Source of the DNA: CALDTK01 sp965215215
GTDB lineage: Bacteria > Bacteroidota > Bacteroidia > Chitinophagales > Saprospiraceae
Assembly (NCBI GenBank): GCA_965215215.1
Contig: OZ244043.1
Span: forward strand, 3,906,001-3,970,000
Direction of reading: 5' to 3'
Length of the DNA stretch: 64,000 nt
The notes beneath the pieces were generated by a model, which was not told the DNA's origin, made no database searches, and worked only from the letters and a program-made list of their open reading frames with translations. This document shows, in pieces, positions 52,305 to 60,091 of this stretch. A program made the translations under genes and the position numbers. How positions within the stretch are numbered: position 1 is the first letter of the stretch; each line of letters opens with the position of its first letter.

Positions 52305-53478
52305 GGCTTTCTCGTTTTAGCGAAAGCGACGCCCCGGATTTTTCCTTTTTGCTGCCTCTGTAGAGCGGCAGCTTCCAGAGCTGCACCGGGATACCGCCGT
52401 TGTCGAGCTCGAAGGTTTGCTCCGGACTGAGCGACATGGCCACGAGGCCGTCGGTGAAGCCGGAGACCACAAATGCGTCCCAGCCCGACCAGTAGTGCTT
52501 GAGCGCGCTACCCACCTCGTGGTACCAGCTGCGCCCGTCGTGCACGGCGAGGCGCTCGTCGTAGGGCGGATTGAGCACGAGCATGCCGCGCTCCTGGGGT
52601 GCCGAGACGTCGAATAGACTGGCGTGGTGGAGCTGAACGCGTTTGGCCAAACCGGCCTCACGGATATTCTGCTGCGCGTACCGTACCGCCTTGCCGTCGA
52701 TATCGGAGGCGATAATATCCGCGATCACGCCCTTGTAAATGCGTGCGATCGCTTGTTGGCGGACGAGGTTCCAGGTTTCCGGATCGTAGTCGGGCAACTC
52801 CATGAAAGCGAAGTAGCGTCGCTCGATTTGGGCCGGGATTTTGAGGGCCATGCGGGCCGCCTCTACAGCAAAAGTGCCGCTACCGCACATGGGGTCGACC
52901 AACGCCACGGTCGGCCGGTACTCGGCGAGGGCGAGGATGCCGGCGGCGAGGACTTCGTTGATGGGCGCCGCCATGGTGCGCAGGCGGTAGCCGCGTTTGA
53001 AAAGCGGATCGCCGGTGGTATCGAGCCAGAGGCTGCCGCGGCCGCGGTGCAGGTAGGTGTGTACGCGCAAGTTGGGGCGTTCGCGGTCGACGTCCGGGCG
53101 GAGTTCGCCGCGGCGCAGGCGATCCACGATCGCGTCCTTGGTTTTGAGGGTAACGATCATGGAGTTTTCGACCCACTCCGTTTGGCTGACCGTGCTCGTT
53201 ACGTAGAGGGATCCCGTGGTTTCGAGATGGCGCTCCCAGGGGTAGCTCGACACCTCGTCGTAGAGGCTTTCCGGACTTTCGCCCTCGATGTCCCCGAGGT
53301 GCCGGTACACGCGCAACCCGGTGCGAAGCTCGAGGTTGGCCCGGTACATCAGTTTCTCGGCGCCGGCGCAGAGTACGCCGCGCGACACGGGCCGAACGTC
53401 CGTAGCCCCGAGCTCGGCGAGCTCGCGGGCGAGTACCGACTCGAGCCCGGTAAAGGTTTTAATCAGAAATTGCGGCAT
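52291..53478 (-). CDS. THUMP-domain class I RNA methyltransferase (RlmL N-half/Trm14-like)
   Basis: The 395-residue protein has an N-terminal ferredoxin-like/THUMP part (about 1-160), LFKRGYRLRTMAAPINEVLAAGIL, the SAM site VDPMCGSGTFAVEAA, IASDIDGKAVRYAQQN and the catalytic NPPY in VLNPPYDERL. It is expected to methylate N2 of a guanine in 23S rRNA or tRNA. The charged tail (LSLKRESREEE) contains a dispersed motif in antisense. A TAGCTTCC box (53493-53486) ends 7 nt before the ATG. Confidence 0.92.
   Translation of the reverse strand: MPQFLIKTFTGLESVLARELAELGATDVRPVSRGVLCAGAEKLMYRANLELRTGLRVYRHLGDIEGESPESLYDEVSSYPWERHLETTGSLYVTSTVSQTEWVENSMIVTLKTKDAIVDRLRRGELRPDVDRERPNLRVHTYLHRGRGSLWLDTTGDPLFKRGYRLRTMAAPINEVLAAGILALAEYRPTVALVDPMCGSGTFAVEAARMALKIPAQIERRYFAFMELPDYDPETWNLVRQQAIARIYKGVIADIIASDIDGKAVRYAQQNIREAGLAKRVQLHHASLFDVSAPQERGMLVLNPPYDERLAVHDGRSWYHEVGSALKHYWSGWDAFVVSGFTDGLVAMSLSPEQTFELDNGGIPVQLWKLPLYRGSKKEKSGASLSLKRESREEE
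52314..52327 (+). repeat. GTTTTNGCGNAAGC dispersed motif, copy 12
   Basis: GTTTTAGCGAAAGC on the plus strand, antisense to the RNA methyltransferase gene, which reads L-S-L-K-R there. Confidence 0.75.
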
Positions 53479-53490
53479 ACGGCGGGGAAG

Positions 53491-54210
53491 CTAGCCAAGA
53501 ACGGCCTCGCTCGCCACCCGCTCGGTGCTGTCCACGAATTTGTAACCCACCCCACGTACGCTCTGGAAGTAGTGTGGGTCCTTCGGATCCTCCTCGAAGT
53601 ACTTGCGGAAGGAGAGAATGAAGTTATCGATCGTGCGGGTCGACGGATAGACGTCGTAACCCCAGACCGACTGCAAGATCTGTTGCCGGCTCACCACCTC
53701 GTTGCGGCGATCGACGAGTAGCTTCAGCAGCATGGCCTCTTTCTTGGTCAGGTTGATGTGGCCACGCGGGGTCTCGGCCTCGTAGGTAACGAAGTTGACC
53801 GAATTAGGTCCGAATTCGATTTGGTCGACACCGCCCTTGGAGCCCACGCGGGAGCGGGAGAGGAGCTTCTCCACGCGGAGGAGTAGCTCCTCGAGCTGGA
53901 AGGGCTTCGTGAGGTAGTCGTCGGCCCCCTTCTTGAGGCCGAGGATACGATCGGCCCCGGCATCTTTCGCCGTGAGCATGATGATCGGCACCTGCGTATT
54001 GGTGAGGCGCACCTGCTCGGCGATCTGGTAGCCGTCTACCTCGGGCAACATGATGTCGAGGATCAGGAGGTCGAAGTGCTGCTCGCTGATCGCCCTGAGT
54101 GCTTTCTTCCCCGTGGCGGCGGTAACGACCTCGTAGCCCTCCAGCTCTAAATTTAGTTTTACGGGTTCGCGGATTGCCTGTTCATCTTCAACGAGAAGGA
54201 TACGGTCCAT
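53491..54210 (-). CDS. OmpR-family response regulator
   Basis: The 239-residue regulator has a receiver (phospho-Asp52 in LLILDIMLPEVDGYQ, TKPF lysine) and an OmpR/PhoB winged helix (about 135-230; LTKKEAMLLKLLVDRRNEVVSRQQILQSVWGYDVYPSTRTID). It pairs with the kinase at 54238-55242 (28 nt upstream, same strand). Target genes are unknown; no specific binding site was found. Confidence 0.95.
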   Translation of the reverse strand: MDRILLVEDEQAIREPVKLNLELEGYEVVTAATGKKALRAISEQHFDLLILDIMLPEVDGYQIAEQVRLTNTQVPIIMLTAKDAGADRILGLKKGADDYLTKPFQLEELLLRVEKLLSRSRVGSKGGVDQIEFGPNSVNFVTYEAETPRGHINLTKKEAMLLKLLVDRRNEVVSRQQILQSVWGYDVYPSTRTIDNFILSFRKYFEEDPKDPHYFQSVRGVGYKFVDSTERVASEAVLG

Positions 54211-54237
54211 GGGTTGGGCGTTTGCAGCGATTATATC

Positions 54238-55242
54238 TTAAGTGCTGGCACCGAAGGGTAGGCAGATCTGGAAGATCGTGCCGCGTGGAAGGTTGTCTTT
54301 AACGGATATCGTTCCTTCGTGGGCTCGCACTACCTGGTCGACGATATATAAACCGAGCCCGGTACCCTTTGTTGAACGAGTGTCTTCATTGCCGACCCGG
54401 TAGAATTTTTCGAAGATGTGACGCTTCTCTTCCGGAGCGATCCCGAGGCCGTCGTCGCGGACTTCGATGGTCACCTCTCTGGACTGTTCGCAGATGTATA
54501 GTTCGACGAAGGTGCCGTTCCCGATATACTTGACTGCATTCTCGAGTAGGTTCGAAAATACCGAACCGATTCCGTAGGCGTCGGCGAGGACGTTAAACTC
54601 TTCTCCGTCGAGTTTCAGCGCGAAGGTGAGCTCCGGGTATTTTACCCGCAATCGGTTAATCCACTCTTCGCCGAGTCGCCTCAGGTCGAGGGGTTCGAGG
54701 TTGGGCGAGTACTGCGTGTCGAGTTTTGCCGAAAGGAGTAAATCCTCTACGAGGGCGGTGAGGCGGGTCGTTTCTTTGAGTGCGGAATCCGAGAGGCTGC
54801 GCTGCATCTCCGGCTTGAGCTGGCGCCGCATCAGGGTCTCGAGTACGAGGCGGATGCTGGCCAGTGGGCTCTTGAGCTCGTGGGTGATGCTGAGTAAAAA
54901 GTTGCGCTGCTGTCGCGCGGCCAGCACCTCGTGACGGTAGCTGCGGTTGACGAGGTAGATGCCGGCCACCAGCGTGATCACGAACACGATCGCCTCCCCG
55001 AGGATCATGAGCTCCTGGCGCCGGTAGCTGGCGTGTAGCTCCTCGTACTCGACGGTGGACTCGTAGTCGACCCGCGACTCCACACGGCCCTCGGCAACCA
55101 TCCCGATGGCCGCCAGCTCCGCCTTGGCGTGAAAGGCGTCCCGGTTTTTTACGTACAGCAGCACCGACCACCAGGCGAAAGCCAGCAGCATGTACGCGAT
55201 GATGGCCAGGGTGAGGATGCGGAGGCGGGAGGTACGCGGCAT
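54238..55242 (-). CDS. Membrane sensor histidine kinase
   Basis: The 334-residue protein has two transmembrane helices (about 10-30 and 78-97) framing a short periplasmic domain. It has no HAMP-like linker that I can see. The H-box is SITHELKSPLASIR (His121), with N box NLLENAVKYIG, G1 DDGLGIAPEE, F box FEKFYRV and G2 GTGLGLYIV. ATG 55242 (MPRTSRLRILT) is the likely start; 42 bp separate it from the divergent small membrane protein. It carries one variant motif in antisense. Confidence 0.93.
   Translation of the reverse strand: MPRTSRLRILTLAIIAYMLLAFAWWSVLLYVKNRDAFHAKAELAAIGMVAEGRVESRVDYESTVEYEELHASYRRQELMILGEAIVFVITLVAGIYLVNRSYRHEVLAARQQRNFLLSITHELKSPLASIRLVLETLMRRQLKPEMQRSLSDSALKETTRLTALVEDLLLSAKLDTQYSPNLEPLDLRRLGEEWINRLRVKYPELTFALKLDGEEFNVLADAYGIGSVFSNLLENAVKYIGNGTFVELYICEQSREVTIEVRDDGLGIAPEEKRHIFEKFYRVGNEDTRSTKGTGLGLYIVDQVVRAHEGTISVKDNLPRGTIFQICLPFGAST
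54723..54736 (+). repeat. Variant motif GTTTTGCCGMAAGG, copy c
   Basis: GTTTTGCCGAAAGG, followed by A, so only a two-pair CC/GG stem. Antisense to the membrane kinase gene. Confidence 0.55.
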
Positions 55243-55284
55243 GCGGATGCGAATGTACTGGGGGAATGGGCGACCTTGCGTCGC

Positions 55285-55581
55285 GTGGAAACCACACTGA
55301 TCGTCGTAATCGCCGCCGCTTTCCTCGGCTTGCTCGGGCTCAACGTGTACTTCCGCGTCCGCGTGCTCAAGGCCTACCGCCGCCTCGAGCGCGCCCGGGT
55401 AGCCTTCGACGCGAGCGACATGCTCAACGAGCGGCGCATCCGCGGGCTCGTGGCGCGCTACCCGGCGCACGCGGCGGATATCCTCACCTTCACCGGCGGT
55501 ATCCGGCGAAGCCTGTCGATCGCGAGCGGGCTGTTGGTCCTCATCACCCTATTGGGGGCCACGCTCATGTGGTTCCGCTAG
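55285..55581 (+). CDS. Small two-helix membrane protein of unknown function
   Basis: The 98-residue protein has hydrophobic segments at about 4-22 and 76-95, with a basic cytosolic stretch between (RVRVLKAYRRLERARVAF). No family is recognised. GTG 55285 (VETTLIVVIAAAF) is the likely start; TTG 55275 is an alternative. It lies 42 bp from the divergent kinase and 30 nt before the Gfo/Idh gene on the same strand. Confidence 0.65.
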   Translation: METTLIVVIAAAFLGLLGLNVYFRVRVLKAYRRLERARVAFDASDMLNERRIRGLVARYPAHAADILTFTGGIRRSLSIASGLLVLITLLGATLMWFR

Positions 55582-55596
55582 AGTCCGCCCAGCCTC

Positions 55597-55604
55597 TACC
55601 TTGT
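55597..55604 (+). promoter_or_regulatory. Putative -7 box before the Gfo/Idh gene
   Basis: TACCTTGT ends 7 nt before the ATG at 55612. Confidence 0.4.
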
Positions 55605-55611
55605 CGCCCGC

Positions 55612-56622
55612 ATGGGAGTAAGCGCGTTACGTACCGGCCTAGTGGGGGTCGGACACCTCGGTAAAGTTCACGCCCGGTGCCTCGCCGAGTTGCCGCCCAC
55701 CGAGCTGGAGTTCGTGGGGGTTTTCGATACCGACCGGGAGGCTTGCGCCAAAACCGCTCGAACGTACTCCGTGCGGGCCTTCGAGAGTTACGCGGAGCTA
55801 CTCGACGCCTGCGACGCCGTCGATGTGGTCACTCCCACGCGTACGCACTACGTTTTGGCGAAAGCCGCTCTGGAGGCGGGGCTGCACGTCTTTATCGAGA
55901 AACCCGTCACGGAGCGCGTGGCCGAAGTGGCGGAGTTGGAGGAGCTCGCCACCCGGCGGGCGCGCACGGTGCAGGTCGGGCACGTGGAGCGCTTCAACCC
56001 CGCGTTGCTCGCCGTGGGCGGCATCGACCTGCGGCCGGTGTTCATCGAGGCGCACCGACTGGCCTCCTTCAACCCACGCAGCAACGACGTATCGGTGGTC
56101 CTCGACCTGATGATCCACGACCTCGACATCGTGCTCTCGCTCGTGCCCTCGGAAGTGGAGACCGTGAGCGCGAGCGGGGTGGGGGTCGTGGGCGATTCGG
56201 TGGACATCGCCAACGCGCGCCTCGACTTCGTCGACGGCACGACGGCCAACCTGACGGCGAGTCGCATCTCGCTGAAGAGCATGCGCAAACTGCGCCTCTT
56301 CCAGCGCGACGCGTACATCGGCATCGACATGTTGGAGAAGAAGACGGAGGTGGTCCGCTTGAGCGACCACGATCCGGCGAGCCCCGGTCCATTCCAACTG
56401 CCCACCCCGGAGGGCCTGCGCGAGGTGGTGGTCGAGTACCCGGAAGTCTACCCCACGAACGCAATCCTGGAGGAGCTCCGCCAGTTTTGCGCGAGCGTAC
56501 GCGAAGGGGCACCGATCGCCGTCGATTTGCGTGCCGGCAGACGCGCGCTCGACGTGGCGCATCGCATCTTGGCTGACATTGAGCTGCGGCGGGCCAAGCT
56601 CACCGTTGAAGCTACCCGATGA
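55612..56622 (+). CDS. Gfo/Idh/MocA-family oxidoreductase
   Basis: This 336-residue NAD(P)-dependent sugar oxidoreductase has the Rossmann loop VGVGHLGKVHAR, VDVVTPTRTHY, and the EKPVTE catalytic motif (Lys near 99), followed by GHVERFNPA. Bacterial members often act on UDP-sugars in glycan synthesis, and the next genes are a sugar transferase and an AsnB-like amidotransferase, so a role in a surface glycan is likely. Two dispersed motifs lie within 125 bp of each other in opposite orientations. Confidence 0.9.
   Translation: MGVSALRTGLVGVGHLGKVHARCLAELPPTELEFVGVFDTDREACAKTARTYSVRAFESYAELLDACDAVDVVTPTRTHYVLAKAALEAGLHVFIEKPVTERVAEVAELEELATRRARTVQVGHVERFNPALLAVGGIDLRPVFIEAHRLASFNPRSNDVSVVLDLMIHDLDIVLSLVPSEVETVSASGVGVVGDSVDIANARLDFVDGTTANLTASRISLKSMRKLRLFQRDAYIGIDMLEKKTEVVRLSDHDPASPGPFQLPTPEGLREVVVEYPEVYPTNAILEELRQFCASVREGAPIAVDLRAGRRALDVAHRILADIELRRAKLTVEATR
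55741..55754 (-). repeat. GTTTTNGCGNAAGC dispersed motif, copy 13
   Basis: Minus-strand GTTTTGGCGCAAGC, followed by C. Antisense in the Gfo/Idh gene, which reads A-C-A-K-T. Confidence 0.75.
55852..55865 (+). repeat. GTTTTNGCGNAAGC dispersed motif, copy 14
   Basis: GTTTTGGCGAAAGC, followed by C. Sense in the Gfo/Idh gene, read V-L-A-K-A; 97 bp from copy 13. Confidence 0.75.
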
Positions 56623-56813
56623 GGACACTTTGTACGCCCTACGCTTGGTCCGGATCGTCGCCGCCGTGGCCGGCCGGTAGGCTACCCGCCGGCCGGGCGG
56701 ACGTGGGGTTAGCGGACCAGCCCGTGCGGGTAGGCCCGCGCGCTTCGGCCGGGGCGCGAGCTGCTCTCCCGCGAAGTTTCGAGATCGACGACGTAAAACC
56801 TCTGTCCCGCTAG
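56619..56813 (+). CDS. Doubtful 64-codon ORF filling the Gfo/Idh-transferase gap
   Basis: The frame starts in an ATGA overlap with the Gfo/Idh stop and ends with a TAG that overlaps the GTG of the sugar transferase (TAGTG). The predicted product is Ala/Pro/Arg-rich and does not look like a folded protein. The DNA holds GC-rich inverted stretches (CGGCCGG..CCGGCCG). It may be a coupling leader or chance. Confidence 0.25.
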   Translation: MRTLCTPYAWSGSSPPWPAGRLPAGRADVGLADQPVRVGPRASAGARAALPRSFEIDDVKPLSR

Positions 56814-58234
56814 TGGTCCGGCAGCGACGTCAGCGGGACACTATCCTCTACCGGACCGGTGATTACCTCGCAGCCAGCGCTGCGTGGGCGCTCTTCTTCG
56901 CTTACCGCAAGGGGGTGGAGGGCGATGCGTTTACGAGTCAGACGATCTTCCAGGATACGAAGCTGTGGTACGGTGTGCTGCTCGTGCCGATTGCGTGGCT
57001 GCTGTTTTACGCGCTGTTCGACAACTACCGGGACATCTACAGGCTCTCGCGCCTGGCTACACTAATCCGCACGGCGCTACTCTCCACCCTCGGCGTGGTG
57101 ATCCTCTTCTTCGCGCTGATCCTCGACGACGTGGTCACGGACTACCGGACCTACTACCGATCGTTTCTGGTCCTGCTCGGGCTGCAGTTCGTATTGACCG
57201 CCGCGGTGCGCATGATCGTGCTGACCTGGGCGAGTCGTCGCCTCAAGGCGGGTAAGGTGGGGTACATCACGCTCGTGATCGGCGGCAATTTGCGCGCGCT
57301 CGAGTTGTACAACGACATCGCTCACCGCAAGAAGAGTCTGGGTTACATGCTCCGCGGCTACGTGAGTACCAACGGCGAGCACGAACCGCTGCGCGATTGG
57401 CTGCCGCAGCTCGGCAAGGTGGAGGATCTGCGCCAGGTGATAGACGCGCACGGCGTGGAAGAAGTGATCATCGCCACCGAACCGGAGGAACACGGTCGCC
57501 TGCGCGCGATCGTCGACGTGCTCTTCGAGTTCGGCGACCGTATCCTCGTTAAGGTGATTCCCGACATGTACGACATCCTACTCGGCAACGTGCGGATGAA
57601 CAATGTCTTCGGCACGGTCGTCATCGAGATCCGTCAGAACCTGATCTCGAGCACGCAGGCCGTGGTCAAGCGCGTCATCGACGTGCTGGTGAGCGCGGTA
57701 GCGCTCGTGCTGCTGGCCCCCCTCCTGCTCTACCTCGCCATCCGTACGCGGATGAGTAGTCCGGGGCCCGTCTTCTTCCGGCAGCCCCGCATCGGGTGGA
57801 ACGGCCAGGTCTTCCAGATCATCAAGTTTCGCTCGATGTACGTGGACGCGGAGAAGCACGGTCCGCAGTTGAGTCACGAAGAAGACCCCCGCATCACACC
57901 CTGGGGGGCTTTCATCCGCAAGTGGCGCCTCGACGAGCTGCCCCAATTCTGGAACGTGCTGAAGGGAGACATGAGCTTGGTCGGTCCACGGCCGGAGCGC
58001 CAGCACTACATCGATTTGATCATGGCCGAGGCGCCGCACTACCGGCACTTGCTCAAGGTGCGGCCGGGGATCACGAGTTGGGGGCAGGTAAAGTTCGGGT
58101 ACGCGAGTAACCTGGAGCAGATGCTGGCGCGGCTGCGGTACGATATTCTCTACATCGAGAACATGAGCCTGGCGTTGGACTTGAAGATCCTGTTTTATAC
58201 GTTGGTGGTGTTGGGGCAGGGTCGGGGGAAGTAG
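56813..58234 (+). CDS. Polyprenyl-phosphate sugar-1-phosphate transferase (WcaJ-like)
   Basis: This 473-residue membrane enzyme starts glycan repeat synthesis by moving a sugar phosphate onto undecaprenyl phosphate. It has N-terminal helices, a Rossmann-like middle (about 150-250) and the catalytic C-terminal domain: KRVIDVLVSAVALVLLAP, PVFFRQPRIGWNGQVFQIIKFRSM, DELPQFWNVLKGDMSLVGPRPE, VRPGITSWGQV. GTG at 56813 is the first good start. It precedes the AsnB-like gene by 91 bp. Confidence 0.93.
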   Translation: MVRQRRQRDTILYRTGDYLAASAAWALFFAYRKGVEGDAFTSQTIFQDTKLWYGVLLVPIAWLLFYALFDNYRDIYRLSRLATLIRTALLSTLGVVILFFALILDDVVTDYRTYYRSFLVLLGLQFVLTAAVRMIVLTWASRRLKAGKVGYITLVIGGNLRALELYNDIAHRKKSLGYMLRGYVSTNGEHEPLRDWLPQLGKVEDLRQVIDAHGVEEVIIATEPEEHGRLRAIVDVLFEFGDRILVKVIPDMYDILLGNVRMNNVFGTVVIEIRQNLISSTQAVVKRVIDVLVSAVALVLLAPLLLYLAIRTRMSSPGPVFFRQPRIGWNGQVFQIIKFRSMYVDAEKHGPQLSHEEDPRITPWGAFIRKWRLDELPQFWNVLKGDMSLVGPRPERQHYIDLIMAEAPHYRHLLKVRPGITSWGQVKFGYASNLEQMLARLRYDILYIENMSLALDLKILFYTLVVLGQGRGK

Positions 58235-58325
58235 TCGTTAGATTATAGGGAGGCGGAGATAAATTTTTATCGCGGCGACGCGAAGGTCACGCGGGGGGCG
58301 CGGAGGAGTGTGTAGATGCGTCGTT

Positions 58326-60047
58326 ATGTGTGGGATTTGTGCTTATATCGGTTCGGATGCAGCGGGGTATCGAGTTCAATTGGAGCTCAATATTCAGGCT
58401 TTATGCCACCGCGGACCGGACGGGAGCGGGCGCTCGATTCGGGGCAACGTAGCGCTCGGGCAAACGCGACTCTGCATCGTGGGGGATGCCGAACACGGGG
58501 CACAGCCGGTGGTCGACGAACGGTACAGTTTGGTTTTCAACGGGGAAGTGCACAACTACCTGGAGTTAGCGAGGGAGCTAACCTCGGCGGGGGTGGAGGT
58601 GGATACCGCTAGTGATACGGCCGTTTTGTTCGCCTTACTCCGCCGCGAGGGGGCTGCGTGCTTGCCGCGATTGCGGGGCTTCTGGGCGTTCGTTTTCGTC
58701 GATCACGTGGCACGCCGGGCGATGGTATGCCGGGATCGCTACGGGCAAAAACCTCTCGTTTACACCCGGATCGGGCGAGCTTGGTCCTTCGCGAGTGAGG
58801 CCGCCGGCCTGGGCCCGGCGTTGAGTGTAGACCACGTTGCGCTGTCTAACTTTATCCATTCCGCGCAGTACCCGGCGGCGCCGGATACGTTTTACCTCGG
58901 CGTTAAGCAGGTCGAACCGGGTACCTACATCGAGCTGGACCTCGGGACGCTTACCGAAACTCAAAGCCGATACTATCGTCCGGTCGCCGGCAAACCGCTG
59001 AGCCTGAGCTTCGAGCAAGCTACCGCCGCCTTCGCCGAGCGGTTCGAATGTAGTCTAAAGCTGCGCCTGCGCGCCGATGTGCCCGTGGGACTGATGCTCT
59101 CCGCGGGCAAGGACTCCGGTAGCCTCGCCGCGCTGTTGGCCGGCCGGGAGCGGCGCGTCGCCTTCACGTTCGCCAATGGCGCTCCCGACGACGAATCTGA
59201 GGAAGTCGGGCGTTGGTACGGGCGGGACTTCCGTCTCGAAAAGGTCCCGCAACTGCCCAGTGAGCAAGCCTTGCGGCAAAACGCTTCGCGTCTGCACCGC
59301 ACGCTCGATGCCCCGCTGGCCAGCGGATCCCTGCTCGCCCTCGATCGCCTTTACTCCGCGGCTCGCCGGAGCGGGGTACCGGTTGTCCTCAGCGGACAGG
59401 GGGCGGATGAGCTTTTGGGAGGATATAACTATTATAGCTCGCTACAGTCTTCCCCGGGTTACCGCCTTTTAGCGCGCTTACGTAGCCTCGGGGGTATCCG
59501 GGGGGCGATAGCGGCCGGGTTTGACGTTCGGGCCGCCACTTCACTAGTTGCTCCATTCCCCCGGCGTCTCGGCGGCGCGTACGCAAGCCCCCCTGACGCG
59601 GGATCACCGGATGCGGTAACGGCTCGACGCGTCCGCGATATAACCGGCTACCAACTGCAGACGATGATTTGGTACGAGGACCGCATCGCCATGTCTCACG
59701 GAATCGAAGCGCGCTATCCTTTCCTCGACGTTGACCTGGTGGACCTGGCGCTGGCCCTTCCGGGAGCGTATTGCGTCCGCGGTTTCGCGCGCAAGCGCTT
59801 GCTCCAAGCTGCTTTCGGCGAACGCTGGCCGGAGGCGCTGCGCAGGGAGCGGCAAAAACGGGGCTTACCGGCCGCCGAGACCAGCCTCATACAGGCTTAT
59901 CCCACCTGGTTTGCCGACGGACTCGAGGCCGCCTTTCGGGCATTCGGCTTACCGTCACCCACCGTGGATATGGCACGAGTGAAATCCCCCCGTTTGGCAA
60001 AAACCGTTTTTCGCTTGGCTGCGGTCGGGCACTGGCTCGAGGGTTAG
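58326..60047 (+). CDS. asnB: Asparagine synthetase B-like glutamine amidotransferase
   Basis: The 573-residue protein starts MCGICAYIG: Cys2 is the nucleophile of an N-terminal glutaminase (about 1-190; ALCHRGPDG, VFNGEVHNY). The synthetase half has a P-loop MLSAGKDSGSLAAL, altered from the usual SGGxDSS, and SGQGADELLGGYNYY and ARYPFLDVDLVDLALALP. Beside a sugar transferase, it may amidate a glycan sugar acid rather than make asparagine; this is an inference. ATG 58326 is needed to expose Cys2. Confidence 0.85.
   Translation: MCGICAYIGSDAAGYRVQLELNIQALCHRGPDGSGRSIRGNVALGQTRLCIVGDAEHGAQPVVDERYSLVFNGEVHNYLELARELTSAGVEVDTASDTAVLFALLRREGAACLPRLRGFWAFVFVDHVARRAMVCRDRYGQKPLVYTRIGRAWSFASEAAGLGPALSVDHVALSNFIHSAQYPAAPDTFYLGVKQVEPGTYIELDLGTLTETQSRYYRPVAGKPLSLSFEQATAAFAERFECSLKLRLRADVPVGLMLSAGKDSGSLAALLAGRERRVAFTFANGAPDDESEEVGRWYGRDFRLEKVPQLPSEQALRQNASRLHRTLDAPLASGSLLALDRLYSAARRSGVPVVLSGQGADELLGGYNYYSSLQSSPGYRLLARLRSLGGIRGAIAAGFDVRAATSLVAPFPRRLGGAYASPPDAGSPDAVTARRVRDITGYQLQTMIWYEDRIAMSHGIEARYPFLDVDLVDLALALPGAYCVRGFARKRLLQAAFGERWPEALRRERQKRGLPAAETSLIQAYPTWFADGLEAAFRAFGLPSPTVDMARVKSPRLAKTVFRLAAVGHWLEG
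59269..59282 (-). repeat. Variant motif GTTTTGCCGMAAGG, copy d
   Basis: Minus-strand GTTTTGCCGCAAGG, followed by C. Antisense in the AsnB-like gene. Confidence 0.6.
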
Positions 60048-60091
60048 GTTACGCCTATTTCTATTGTGGACGAAACGATTTTGGAGCACGC

